A stretch of 11,743 nucleotides of DNA, taken from Synergistaceae bacterium UBA4088. Its GTDB lineage: Bacteria; Synergistota; Synergistia; Synergistales; Thermovirgaceae. The notes under the pieces are model-generated. The model ran no database searches. It worked only from the letters and a program-made list of their open reading frames with translations, and had not been told where the DNA came from. The stretch covers positions 1 through 11,743 of the forward strand of contig DFYG01000048.1 of the NCBI GenBank assembly GCA_002382605.1. Reading direction: 5' to 3'. Of this stretch, positions 1 through 6,529 are shown one piece after another (position 1 is the first letter of the stretch; the number at the start of each line of letters is the position of its first letter). Made by a program: the position numbers and the translations under genes.

Positions 1-88
1 GCATTCCATCGCCTTGTCCTGCTCGATCACACCTTGAAGACTACAGCAAAAGGGGGCTTAAAATAAAAAAAGAAAATCCCGAAAAACT

Positions 89-116
89 TTTATATAACAA
101 CCATACACCAATTCAA
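89..116 (-). promoter_or_regulatory. Putative sigma-70-type promoter reading off the left edge
   Basis: On the minus strand a -35-like TTGAAT (111-116) and a -10-like TATAAA (89-94) are separated by 16 nt inside an AT-rich stretch. Transcription would start near 82 and run left. A minus-strand ATG at 7-9 has an AGGA 7 nt upstream and could be the start of a gene that leaves the window after three codons, too little to call. The remainder of bases 1-271 contains no gene I can support. This is consensus matching by eye, not an experimental site. Confidence 0.4.
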
Positions 117-271
117 AATAAAGGCCAGATAGAGGGTCGACAATTTGCACCTGAGAATGCCGCCCCGATCTTTCGTCCATCCCTTTCTCCTGCTCCTTGC
201 TTCTACCATACCGCTCACGCCTCTGAGGCTCTCCTCTTCTTGCCTCACCCTCCCTGTGCTATCCTGACCCT

Positions 272-466
272 ATGACTGCGGAAACATTTTTCCTGAACGG
301 AGACAGCGACTGCAGGAAGATGGCAAGGGAATTGGCCACCAGGGGGGACGGACCGGAGGTCCGCCGGGATTGGCTGCTTCTTGCCGATGATTCGGCCCGT
401 TCCGGCGACTGGCTTCTGGCAGAATATGCCTATAAAAAGGGGCTTGGGTTGCAGGTGCTGTGGTGA
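272..466 (+). CDS. Small hypothetical protein (64 aa)
   Basis: I do not recognise this protein. It is 64 residues, charged and soluble, with no signal peptide or membrane segment. Its composition (many Asp, Glu, Arg and Lys, with alternating hydrophobic residues) looks like a real helical protein rather than noise. Residues about 33-57 (WLLLADDSARSGDWLLAEYA and following) resemble a single TPR or Sel1-like helical pair, but this is only an impression. There is no Shine-Dalgarno sequence before the ATG. A TATCCT hexamer at 260-265 ends 6 nt before the start codon, as in leaderless promoters. The gene is convergent with the phosphatase gene, with 68 nt between them. It could be a complete small protein or the remnant of a longer helical-repeat gene. 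Confidence 0.42.
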   Translation: MTAETFFLNGDSDCRKMARELATRGDGPEVRRDWLLLADDSARSGDWLLAEYAYKKGLGLQVLW

Positions 467-534
467 GCATTTGGCCGGGCCCACGTGCGTGGAACACGGC
501 TGCTGGGCTGCCAGTTCAACCGGCAAAGAAACAG

Positions 535-1326
535 CTATGGTTTATCTGTTGTTTTAATCCTCATAACAAGAATCGTTATGTTGTCCTGAAAGGGTAGTTT
601 CTTCTTACATACATCACCGACGATCTTTCCTGCAATATAACCCTGCACTGCATTTCGGGGAGCGGATAGCAGTATGTCCTCTGTTTCCTCATTTGTCATG
701 GAATTATACAGACCATCAGTGCACAGCAAAACAATGTCACCATCCTGCAGTGAGACAGGTTTTTCCGACAGGTCGTATTCTTTGAGAATTGCAATGCCTA
801 TAAAACTGGTCAGGGCATCGGGCCTCCGGTAGGACATCGCCCCTTCCGGGCTGAGCTTTCCTTTTTCTACGAGCCTTTCAAGGCGGGCCGCGACATTGTG
901 GTCCCTGCTCAGAGCTTCAAGCCGGCCGTTCCGGAAAAGGCAGACCCGGCTGTCACCCACCGATATCCAGTATAGAGATCCCTTTTCAATAACCACCGCA
1001 GCAAGGGTTGTCCCGGCTCTGCCAAAGAAGCCTGCTTTGCCAGCCATTTCCAGAACAGCGTCATTTGCGGCGAAAGCGGCCCTTGTCAATGCGGCCCCGG
1101 CTGGCTCCGCATGCTTTCCAACCTCGCAGGCACCAATGAAAGCCGTAACAGCTAACCGGGAAGATTCCCTGCCCATCGGCATTCCTCCCATTCCGTCGCA
1201 GACAACTGCAAGCAGGCTTCGCTCCCCTTCGGGATTCGGCCCGGAAACAGAGAAACCGAAAGAATCCTGCTGTTCAACCCTTTCGCCGATGTGCTGTGCG
1301 CTTTCAGGTACAACGGATAAGATCAT
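535..1326 (-). CDS. PPM/PP2C-family serine/threonine protein phosphatase
   Basis: This is a metal-dependent protein phosphatase that removes phosphate from Ser/Thr residues in the cytoplasm. Counting from the start chosen here (263 aa), the family motifs run in order: RVEQQD with metal-binding Asp21, the VCDGMGG metal loop (Asp44), GTTLAAVVI (105-113), WISVGDSRV (120-128), LSRDH (139-143), LLCTDGL (Asp204) and QDNITILV (247-254). The full catalytic core of a PrpC/Stp1-type enzyme is present, with no membrane segment or added domain, so it is a bare catalytic domain. The first ATG of the frame is at 1362 but has no ribosome site. The ATG at 1326 places the protein start where PP2C enzymes normally begin; an ATG at 1338 is also possible. 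No Hanks-type kinase gene, the usual partner, lies in the window, so its target is unknown. Confidence 0.9.
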   Translation of the reverse strand: MILSVVPESAQHIGERVEQQDSFGFSVSGPNPEGERSLLAVVCDGMGGMPMGRESSRLAVTAFIGACEVGKHAEPAGAALTRAAFAANDAVLEMAGKAGFFGRAGTTLAAVVIEKGSLYWISVGDSRVCLFRNGRLEALSRDHNVAARLERLVEKGKLSPEGAMSYRRPDALTSFIGIAILKEYDLSEKPVSLQDGDIVLLCTDGLYNSMTNEETEDILLSAPRNAVQGYIAGKIVGDVCKKKLPFQDNITILVMRIKTTDKP

Positions 1327-1443
1327 GTCCAACCCCATCTCTTCAAAAAAACCGGTGTGCATGTTTGATAGATGAGCCCGTTATTTTTCAGTAATATTTG
1401 ACTGCAGCTGGCCCTTCATGGCTTTCCCTTCAACTCTAAAATA

Positions 1444-1467
1444 CGGCCTCTTCAGATGAAGAGACCG
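1444..1467 (-). terminator. Hairpin, possible weak terminator
   Basis: An inverted repeat pairs CTCTTC (1448-1453) with GAAGAG (1458-1463) across a 4-base loop. It extends by CGG/CCG (1444-1446 with 1465-1467) after one C-A mismatch. It lies about 130 nt downstream of the minus-strand hypothetical gene that ends at 1594 and upstream of the phosphatase gene. On the minus strand only a short TATTTT follows, so termination would be weak. The hairpin is certain; its role is inferred. Confidence 0.35.
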
Positions 1468-1593
1468 AAAAAATCCTGCTCTAGCACGATTTACCGTGAG
1501 ATCCCCGGTAGTTGAGCGCTGACAGGTTCCCATTATCCATAATGTTTCATCGTTTCGTGGAATATGAAGTTCCTGGCTTTTGAGGCTCTGTAT

Positions 1594-2067
1594 CTATAAG
1601 GCCGAAGAGAATAACGCCATATCTCCGAATTCCTTCCCCAAAGAAACAAGGCGGATCCGGTAGACGAATGGTATCCCTGTTTTATGGAACTCGATGAATT
1701 CTGCGATCTCGGGAGGGACATGGGTGTGGGGCCCATGCTTTTCGAGGTACTCGAAGCTATGGGAAAATTCCTTCTGGAGCAGTGCCTTTAATTCTTCGTT
1801 GTGATCATAACGGATATTGAGGTCGTAGCTTTTTTCGGGACGGTCCTGGCTGCGAAGAAAGGCATCAAAATAAGACCTTTCCCACAAGAGAATGATCTTT
1901 TTCGATTCCCCTTTGTCCAAGCAGCAACCCCCATTGGCCTCCTGGAAATCCGGCAGAAACTCAAGAGGAATATATAACCCATAGCGGAACAGCGACCAGT
2001 CGACTACTTTTCTGGCAATAAGATCCGGAGCCCCTTCGGGTTTCTCCCAACTCGCGGAACGCCTCAT
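1594..2067 (-). CDS. Hypothetical protein with a RYDxNxEL-type domain
   Basis: I cannot name this protein. From the ATG at 2067 it is 157 aa, soluble and acidic/basic mixed. The open frame reaches an earlier ATG at 2154 that has no ribosome site, whereas 2067 follows GGGGGA at 7 nt. Residues about 22-110 look like one compact domain: DWSLFRYG, then IPLEFLPDF, then DKGESKKIILL, then LNIRYDHNEELKALL, then FSHSFEYL. From memory, unverified, a domain with the pattern IPxxF, GESKxI and RYDxNxELxxxLxxxF recurs in restriction- or nuclease-associated proteins. Here it stands alone with no nuclease, ATPase or methylase domain beside it. Two adjacent Cys (48-49) and a HGPHTH segment (111-116) are visible but do not form a recognised metal site. 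It may be a stand-alone domain or the remnant of a larger gene. Neighbours on both sides are unrelated in function. Confidence 0.6.
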   Translation of the reverse strand: MRRSASWEKPEGAPDLIARKVVDWSLFRYGLYIPLEFLPDFQEANGGCCLDKGESKKIILLWERSYFDAFLRSQDRPEKSYDLNIRYDHNEELKALLQKEFSHSFEYLEKHGPHTHVPPEIAEFIEFHKTGIPFVYRIRLVSLGKEFGDMALFSSAL

Positions 2068-2252
2068 TTGCCATCCCCCGTTCTGCCCTGCGCTTTCCAG
2101 GAACAGGCAGATGCATAATAGACCTTTTTTCTTCCAACCTGCTGCATCTTTCATGAAAAATATTGCTCACGTCCATAATAGCGCATCCCGGGAATTGTTG
2201 GTCCATTCAGAAACATTGATGCCGGAAAGCCTGTACGAAGCAGGAAGACCCG

Positions 2253-2273
2253 GGAGGCCTCCCTCAGGCCTTC
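2253..2273. repeat. Inverted repeat in the gene-free interval 2068-2431
   Basis: Eight base pairs (2253-2260 with 2266-2273, including one G-T pair) close a 5-base loop. The core overlaps a perfect 12-base palindrome, GGGAGGCCTCCC, at 2252-2263. No T-run follows on either strand, so a terminator role is not supported. The rest of the 364-base interval between the hypothetical gene and the nitroreductase holds no gene I can support. A short ORF across it on the plus strand has non-coding-looking composition. Confidence 0.4.
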
Positions 2274-2431
2274 ATCCCGTTCCAGGTGTCACATACACCC
2301 ATATACTGCTTATAAAGGGACATCCAGATACCCGCGCAAGGGCACACTACCGCAGTAAAGTCGGGAAACAGAAAAAAGGATATGACATTCCCGGGTATTG
2401 ACCTGTTGCCGACCAACTGCTCCAGGTCCGG

Positions 2432-3316
2432 CTATGTCTTTTTTGTGATGATCATCTCTGAAAGAGGCACCCTCTTGCTTTTGATGATCCCCGAGGCGGG
2501 CCAGCCCACGGCAATGTGCAGTGCTACGTCTATATGATCGGGAAGGCCGTAAAGTTCCTTGAACTTTCTGCCTGTGTCTTCCGTATGGTCCGACTTGACG
2601 GTCTTTGATAGCCACACTCCCCCAAGGCCGAGGGCATGAGCCATCAGAAGCATGTGGTCTGCCGCGGCCGCGGCGTCATAACCCAGATTCTGGGGCACCA
2701 TCCTGTCCTGGCCGACCGTCGCGGATATGCGATTGTCGAAACAGATGACTATTATGACGGCATTGTCGATGGAGATGTCGCTCCAGATCATGCTCTTCTC
2801 CCCGGAAGTCCGGAGCACGATGAAGCGCACCGCATCCAGGTTGCAGCCCACCGGAGCAGCTCTGCCCGCTTCCATTATCTGATCTATCAGGCTGTCCGGC
2901 ACAGGCTCGTCGGTCCAGTCACGGATGGAGCAACGGCCCCAGATAAGTTTCCGGACGACATCCATTTCGCTGGCTGTGAACGGCTTCGGCAAAGACGCTT
3001 CAAGCTCCGGAATATCGGGCCGTTCGCCTTTTCTGACCCTGGCAGCTATGTCTATGTACCTCTTCACCCATTCCAGGTCAGTCCCCTCTTCCGACAGACC
3101 CCTCTCCCTCCACACATTGAAGACAAGCTGAGCCTGGAGGCCGAAGTTCGGGATGGGTTTCAATTGCTGTCTCAGAAGCACCGGATAAAGAGGAACCTCT
3201 ATATTGTGATGAACCCGCTCCCTCAGAAGCGCCCGAAGAAGGACAGGATCAAGGTCCATCAGGCTCTCTTTCCTGTATTTTTTGCCTGGACTTGGAATCG
3301 CTTCAATTTCAGCCAT
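2432..3316 (-). CDS. Nitroreductase-family FMN oxidoreductase with long N-terminal extension
   Basis: This is a cytoplasmic FMN-dependent oxidoreductase using NAD(P)H; the physiological substrate cannot be read from sequence. From the ATG at 3316 the protein has 294 residues. The nitroreductase fold begins at about residue 119: GRCSIRDW (127-134) is the R-x-S-x-R phosphate-binding loop for FMN, and the segment DAAAAADHMLLMAHALGLGG (214-233) with the later VGWP (270-273) are typical of the second half. The start is set by AAGGAGG (plus-strand 3326-3332) 9 nt upstream; the ATG ten codons earlier has no such site. Residues 1-118 precede the part where ordinary nitroreductases begin. They hold basic helices and a PIPNFGLQAQLVFNVWRERG segment and match no domain I recognise. 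The gene is divergent from the DUF4126 gene. Confidence 0.88.
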   Translation of the reverse strand: MAEIEAIPSPGKKYRKESLMDLDPVLLRALLRERVHHNIEVPLYPVLLRQQLKPIPNFGLQAQLVFNVWRERGLSEEGTDLEWVKRYIDIAARVRKGERPDIPELEASLPKPFTASEMDVVRKLIWGRCSIRDWTDEPVPDSLIDQIMEAGRAAPVGCNLDAVRFIVLRTSGEKSMIWSDISIDNAVIIVICFDNRISATVGQDRMVPQNLGYDAAAAADHMLLMAHALGLGGVWLSKTVKSDHTEDTGRKFKELYGLPDHIDVALHIAVGWPASGIIKSKRVPLSEMIITKKT

Positions 3317-3325
3317 ATTGTGTTG

Positions 3326-3332
3326 CCTCCTT
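3326..3332 (-). promoter_or_regulatory. Ribosome binding site deciding the nitroreductase start
   Basis: The minus strand reads AAGGAGG, a near-perfect Shine-Dalgarno sequence, 9 nt before the ATG at 3316. It excludes the longer ATG at 3346 as the translated start. Confidence 0.8.
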
Positions 3333-3396
3333 TTCCAAGAGAACACCCTTCCTTGTCAGGAGCTGTCCTCATCGGTATCCTGGCTTGTCCTTTTAC

Positions 3397-3402
3397 ATTA
3401 TA
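3397..3402 (-). promoter_or_regulatory. Putative -10 element of the nitroreductase gene
   Basis: A perfect TATAAT lies on the minus strand about 80 nt upstream of the nitroreductase start, in the AT-rich part of the divergent intergenic region. I find no good -35 hexamer at 16-18 nt, so either an activator is needed or the match is fortuitous. Confidence 0.35.
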
Positions 3403-3492
3403 TTATTGCATTTTTTCGGGCAGGGAAAGACGATGATACGATCATTGGCCCCCACCCGGAAAAGGGAGCGGACATAGACGGAAATCCTGTCT

Positions 3493-3520
3493 TTAACATT
3501 TCCGGTAAAACAACTAAAAT
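3493..3520 (+). promoter_or_regulatory. Putative promoter abutting the DUF4126 start codon (leaderless)
   Basis: A -35-like TTAACA (3493-3498) and a -10-like TAAAAT (3515-3520) are separated by 16 nt; each differs from consensus at one position. The -10 ends 7 nt before the ATG at 3528, so the expected transcription start falls on or next to the start codon. This agrees with the absence of a Shine-Dalgarno sequence there. Confidence 0.5.
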
Positions 3521-3527
3521 TAACGTT

Positions 3528-4106
3528 ATGGAAGAACTGTTCGCTCTGATGATCGGTATTGGATTGAGCGCCGCCTGCGGGTTCAGGGTATTTGTTCCGC
3601 TGCTTGCGATGAACCTGGCGGTACAGACTGGACACCTAGAGATCGCAGAAAGTTCCCAGTGGGTTGCTACGCCCATGGCTACAACAGCCCTGGAGGTGGC
3701 ATCATTTTTGGAGATCGCCGGCTACTATATCCCCTGGGTCGACAACATGCTGGACGCCGCTGCCACACCCGCGGCTATTATCGCCGGCACTTTCATCACG
3801 GCCTCCGTCATGCCGGAGATGACGCCGTTTCTCAAGTGGGCCATCGCCGCCATAACGGGAGGAAGCGTTGCCGGGGTCATACAGGGCGCTACCGTCCTTA
3901 CGCGTGCCGCATCATCATTTACAACAGGCGGTTTCGGCAATCCCATCGTTTCGACGACCGAGGCCGGAGGGTCCGTGCTGATTTCCCTGCTGGCCGTTCT
4001 TCTCCCCCTGGTCACACTGGGGCTGATTCTTTTCCTTTTGATCTGGGCGGGTCGAAAGATCTACCGTCGCTTCCAAAAACCCCAGGCACCCCCGGTACAT
4101 CCCTGA
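3528..4106 (+). CDS. DUF4126-type integral membrane protein
   Basis: This is a predicted inner-membrane protein of 192 aa with no known biochemical function. The N-terminus MEELFALMIGIGLSAACGFR leads into VFVPLLAMNL, the conserved opening of DUF4126 proteins. The middle carries YYIPWVDNMLD (66-76) and TPAAIIAG (80-87), and GNPIVSTTEAGG (137-148) precedes the last hydrophobic segment (about 149-174). A basic, Pro-rich tail follows. Hydrophobic segments at about 4-30, 79-95, 102-125 and 149-174 suggest about four membrane spans. The frame is open further upstream to 3282, but that part overlaps the nitroreductase gene and does not look like protein, so I take the ATG at 3528, where the conserved sequence starts. 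There is no Shine-Dalgarno sequence, and the likely promoter is immediately upstream. The family is recognised from memory; the role is unknown. Confidence 0.85.
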   Translation: MEELFALMIGIGLSAACGFRVFVPLLAMNLAVQTGHLEIAESSQWVATPMATTALEVASFLEIAGYYIPWVDNMLDAAATPAAIIAGTFITASVMPEMTPFLKWAIAAITGGSVAGVIQGATVLTRAASSFTTGGFGNPIVSTTEAGGSVLISLLAVLLPLVTLGLILFLLIWAGRKIYRRFQKPQAPPVHP

Positions 4107-4240
4107 ATACCCACTTAAATTGTTCCCGACCCCACAAGCACGCCTTTCGGACCCGATCTGAGTTTGCTTCCTTGATAATTTCAATAAGCTACACTTCGAG
4201 ATAACATACTGATTTTTCCCGCAACGGACCGTCCAGAAGA

Positions 4241-4246
4241 TATAAT
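4241..4246 (+). promoter_or_regulatory. Putative -10 element of the glycosyltransferase gene
   Basis: A perfect TATAAT lies 78 nt upstream of the glycosyltransferase ATG in a gene-free interval (4107-4324). No convincing -35 hexamer sits at the right distance. No terminator for the preceding gene was found in the interval. Confidence 0.35.
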
Positions 4247-4324
4247 GATCAAGGTCCCGGGCTATCAAAGAACATCGGCCGCTGATCCAGATCGTAATAT
4301 TTTCCTGCTCAGGGAGATGAATCC

Positions 4325-5626
4325 ATGAACATCTGCAAGTTCACCAATACATACCTCCCCCATATCGGTGGTGTTGCCCGGTCCGTGGCTTCCTTTGCCC
4401 TGGATCTGCGGAAACTGGGACACAGGGTCCAGGTGGTGACGCCCATATTTGCGAATGGAGATGGATCACAAGTCGAAAAAGAAGATTATGTGCTTCGGGT
4501 TCCGGCGATCCAGAACTTTAACGGGAGCGATTTTTCAGTGCGCATTCCGCTTCCTTATATAATCGACGACACTATAGACGAATTCAAACCGGAAGTGATC
4601 CACAGCCACCATCCTTTCCTTTTGGGGGATGCGGCTTTCCGGGCGGCCTACCGCCGGGGTCTTCCACTGGTCTTCACACACCACACTCTTTATGAACAAT
4701 ACGTACATTATGTCTCCCCGGAAACAAAATCCATGAAACAACTTGCCATCAATCTTGCGACAAAGTATGCCAATCTCTGCAATCTCGTTATAGCCCCCAG
4801 TGGAAGCATTGCCCGCCTGATCACCGAAAGAGGCGTGACCTCCCCTATTGAAGTTATTCCAACGGGAGTAGACGTCGAATATTTCAGATCAGGGGATGGT
4901 GAAAGTTTCCGCCGTCTTTTCGGTATTCCCATGGATGCACGTGTGATCGGACACCTTGGCAGGCTCGCTCCTGAAAAGAACCTCGAGTACATGTGCGAAG
5001 CGGTCATCAAAGCATTGAAGAAGATGCCTGATCAGGCACGTTTTCTGGTGGTCGGTGCCGGTCCAGCCGATAGCCTCATTCGTGGGATGTTCCAGAAAGA
5101 AAGCATGGAGGACCGGTTGATCATGGCAGGCAGCCAGAGCGGCCGCAAGCTGGCCGATGCCTATAACGCGATGGACCTTTTCGTTTTCTCGTCAATATCG
5201 GAAACCCAGGGGATGGTTCTGACAGAGGCCATGGCGGCAAGTACCCCTGTGATCGCCCTTGACGCCTCCGGGGCCCGGGATGTTGTGATAGATGATCAGA
5301 ATGGCAGGCTTTTGCCGGGAGATGCCCCATCACAGTTATTCGCGGAAACTATCGTGGATTTTTTTGAAAGAAAGGACAACGCAGATCCCTGGCGGGAAGG
5401 GGCGATAAATACAGCACGAAAATTCTCCCGGGATGCATCTGCTGAAAAGTTGGTCAAAGTATACCGGTCGCTGCATGAAAAAAATTTGCAAGGTAAATTC
5501 AAGAGTGACAAGAAACTGGATGCCTGGGACAACTTGCAAAGATCCATGGAGACGGAGTGGAAACTTCTCTCGGAAAAAATGGGTTCGCTCATAGAAACAG
5601 TTCGAAATGGAAATAATGATCCATGA
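4325..5626 (+). CDS. Glycosyltransferase family 4 protein (GT-B fold)
   Basis: This is a nucleotide-sugar-dependent, retaining glycosyltransferase of 433 aa. The N-terminal acceptor domain has the GGVARSV loop (15-21) and HSHHPFLLGD (93-102). The donor domain has GRLAPEKN (212-219, with the phosphate-binding Arg213 and Lys218), VVGAGP (242-247) and the E-x7-E motif at Glu293 and Glu301 within SETQGMVLTEAM. The HSHHPFLLGD and TLYEQYVHYV segments resemble diacylglycerol glucosyltransferases and PimB-like lipid glycosyltransferases, so a membrane-lipid or envelope acceptor is plausible but not shown. There is no signal peptide, as expected for a peripheral membrane enzyme. Residues about 386-433 form a charged, lysine-rich helical tail (e.g. 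EKNLQGKFKSDKK) beyond the usual core. The start is supported by AGGGAG (4311-4316) 8 nt upstream. The VTT membrane gene follows 125 nt downstream on the same strand, so co-transcription is likely. Confidence 0.92.
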   Translation: MNICKFTNTYLPHIGGVARSVASFALDLRKLGHRVQVVTPIFANGDGSQVEKEDYVLRVPAIQNFNGSDFSVRIPLPYIIDDTIDEFKPEVIHSHHPFLLGDAAFRAAYRRGLPLVFTHHTLYEQYVHYVSPETKSMKQLAINLATKYANLCNLVIAPSGSIARLITERGVTSPIEVIPTGVDVEYFRSGDGESFRRLFGIPMDARVIGHLGRLAPEKNLEYMCEAVIKALKKMPDQARFLVVGAGPADSLIRGMFQKESMEDRLIMAGSQSGRKLADAYNAMDLFVFSSISETQGMVLTEAMAASTPVIALDASGARDVVIDDQNGRLLPGDAPSQLFAETIVDFFERKDNADPWREGAINTARKFSRDASAEKLVKVYRSLHEKNLQGKFKSDKKLDAWDNLQRSMETEWKLLSEKMGSLIETVRNGNNDP

Positions 5627-5751
5627 CGGCAGGACCTCCCGGATGACACGGGGGGTTCGGTCAATTAATCTTGCATTCCCTGTGAGTTTCCCCGGGAAGA
5701 TCCAATACTTTTTCCGGATCCAAAACCAGACACGTGAGCGAGGTTGTTCAA

Positions 5752-6387
5752 GTGGATAAAAACCGCAACGCAGCTCTTCCCATCGCCTCCGTCTTTCTGC
5801 TTGCGGCGATACTTGCAATTGGAATTTATCTGGCTATCAAATTTGAATTCCTGGAAACAGTGACCTCCTTTATCAATGAAAGCATGCCGCCGGTTCTGTT
5901 CATTGCGATGATGGTGATCCTTCCCATGGCAGGCCTTTCGATCGGAATATTCCTGGTCGTAGGGGGGATCAAATTCGGAATGTGGCAATTTTTTCTGCTC
6001 TGGATGCTCGTTCTTCCAGTTCATGTGCTTGCCGGATACTACCTTGCCAGACTGGTCAGGAAACCTCTCAAACATTTTCTCAGCAATAAAATGGGCTACC
6101 GGATCCCCCAAATACCCGAAAATGGTGTTGCCCAATTCAGCTTCATGTTTCTGGCCTTTCCCGGCGTCCCCTATGCAGTCAAAAATTATATTCTGCCGCT
6201 GGCCGGGGTGCCTTTCCGCTATTGCATCTTTATGAATTACATAGTTCAGGGAACTCTGGGAATCCCATTTATCCTCCTGGGAAGATCTGCAGCCAATATT
6301 GACCTGACCCTCTTCTATGTCACCCTTGCAATAATAGTGGCTATCTATCTCATACTCTGGCGATTGAGGGGAAATACTCAGGTCTGA
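5752..6387 (+). CDS. VTT/TVP38-TMEM64 (DedA-like) membrane protein
   Basis: This is an integral inner-membrane protein of about 211 aa from the SNARE-associated/VTT family. Known DedA-superfamily members take part in lipid flipping or membrane homeostasis; no substrate can be deduced here. Hydrophobic segments lie at about 8-29, 46-72, 78-99, 128-150, 158-177 and 187-203. The family-type stretch FPGVPYAVKNY (136-146), with the following GVPF and the Gly/Pro-rich QGTLGIPFILLG, matches the VTT re-entrant region. The start is uncertain. A GTG at 5752 follows GAGG by 8 nt, and an upstream in-frame GTG at 5734 (six more residues) has no ribosome site. The gene lies downstream of the GT4 gene, and such pairing suggests envelope lipid metabolism. 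No good terminator was found after it; a GC-rich GCCCCCGGGGC at about 6422-6432 lacks a T-run. Confidence 0.85.
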   Translation: MDKNRNAALPIASVFLLAAILAIGIYLAIKFEFLETVTSFINESMPPVLFIAMMVILPMAGLSIGIFLVVGGIKFGMWQFFLLWMLVLPVHVLAGYYLARLVRKPLKHFLSNKMGYRIPQIPENGVAQFSFMFLAFPGVPYAVKNYILPLAGVPFRYCIFMNYIVQGTLGIPFILLGRSAANIDLTLFYVTLAIIVAIYLILWRLRGNTQV

Positions 6388-6516
6388 AATACCGCTATCC
6401 TGAACATCCGGATACAAAAGCAGCCCCCGGGGCGACCTACAGGGACAAGAAAAGGAAAGGTCCTTAAAGTGGAATAGGATCCCGCACAGACATCAGAATG
6501 AAAAAAGACTAATGAA

Positions 6517-6525
6517 GAGGTGATC
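6517..6525 (+). promoter_or_regulatory. Strong ribosome binding site of glyA
   Basis: GAGGTGATC matches nine consecutive bases of the anti-Shine-Dalgarno complement (AAGGAGGTGATC), with 9 nt from GAGG to the ATG. This indicates efficient translation and fixes the start at 6530. No known glycine, THF or ZTP riboswitch pattern was recognised in the 142-nt leader. Confidence 0.75.
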
Positions 6526-6529
6526 CTGG

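Noticed and set aside
3..275. Open frame without a start codon at the left edge (plus strand, frame 3)
   Set aside because: The second half reads as low-quality Pro/Ser/His/Leu-rich sequence, no motif is seen, and a minus-strand promoter lies within it. It may be chance or a distant gene tail.
2400..2428. GACCTG/CAGGTC inverted repeat just downstream of the nitroreductase stop
   Set aside because: It has only six pairs around a 17-base loop with no T-run after it on the minus strand, so it is not a credible terminator.
2636..3436. 266-residue plus-strand ORF opposite the nitroreductase
   Set aside because: It lies antisense to a gene with clear FMN-binding motifs and a strong ribosome site. 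Its translation is rich in His, Pro and Arg and shows no domain.
3282..3527. Upstream extension of the DUF4126 reading frame
   Set aside because: It overlaps the nitroreductase gene and its leader. The conserved family sequence and the promoter both point to the ATG at 3528.
5665..6417. 250-residue minus-strand ORF opposite the VTT gene
   Set aside because: Its composition is that of an antisense of hydrophobic codons (many Asn, His, Gln, Lys and Glu), and the plus strand clearly encodes membrane segments.
6388..6529. Possible folate or glycine riboswitch before glyA
   Set aside because: No THF, ZTP or glycine riboswitch core was recognised. The only structured element is a short GC palindrome without a terminator tail.
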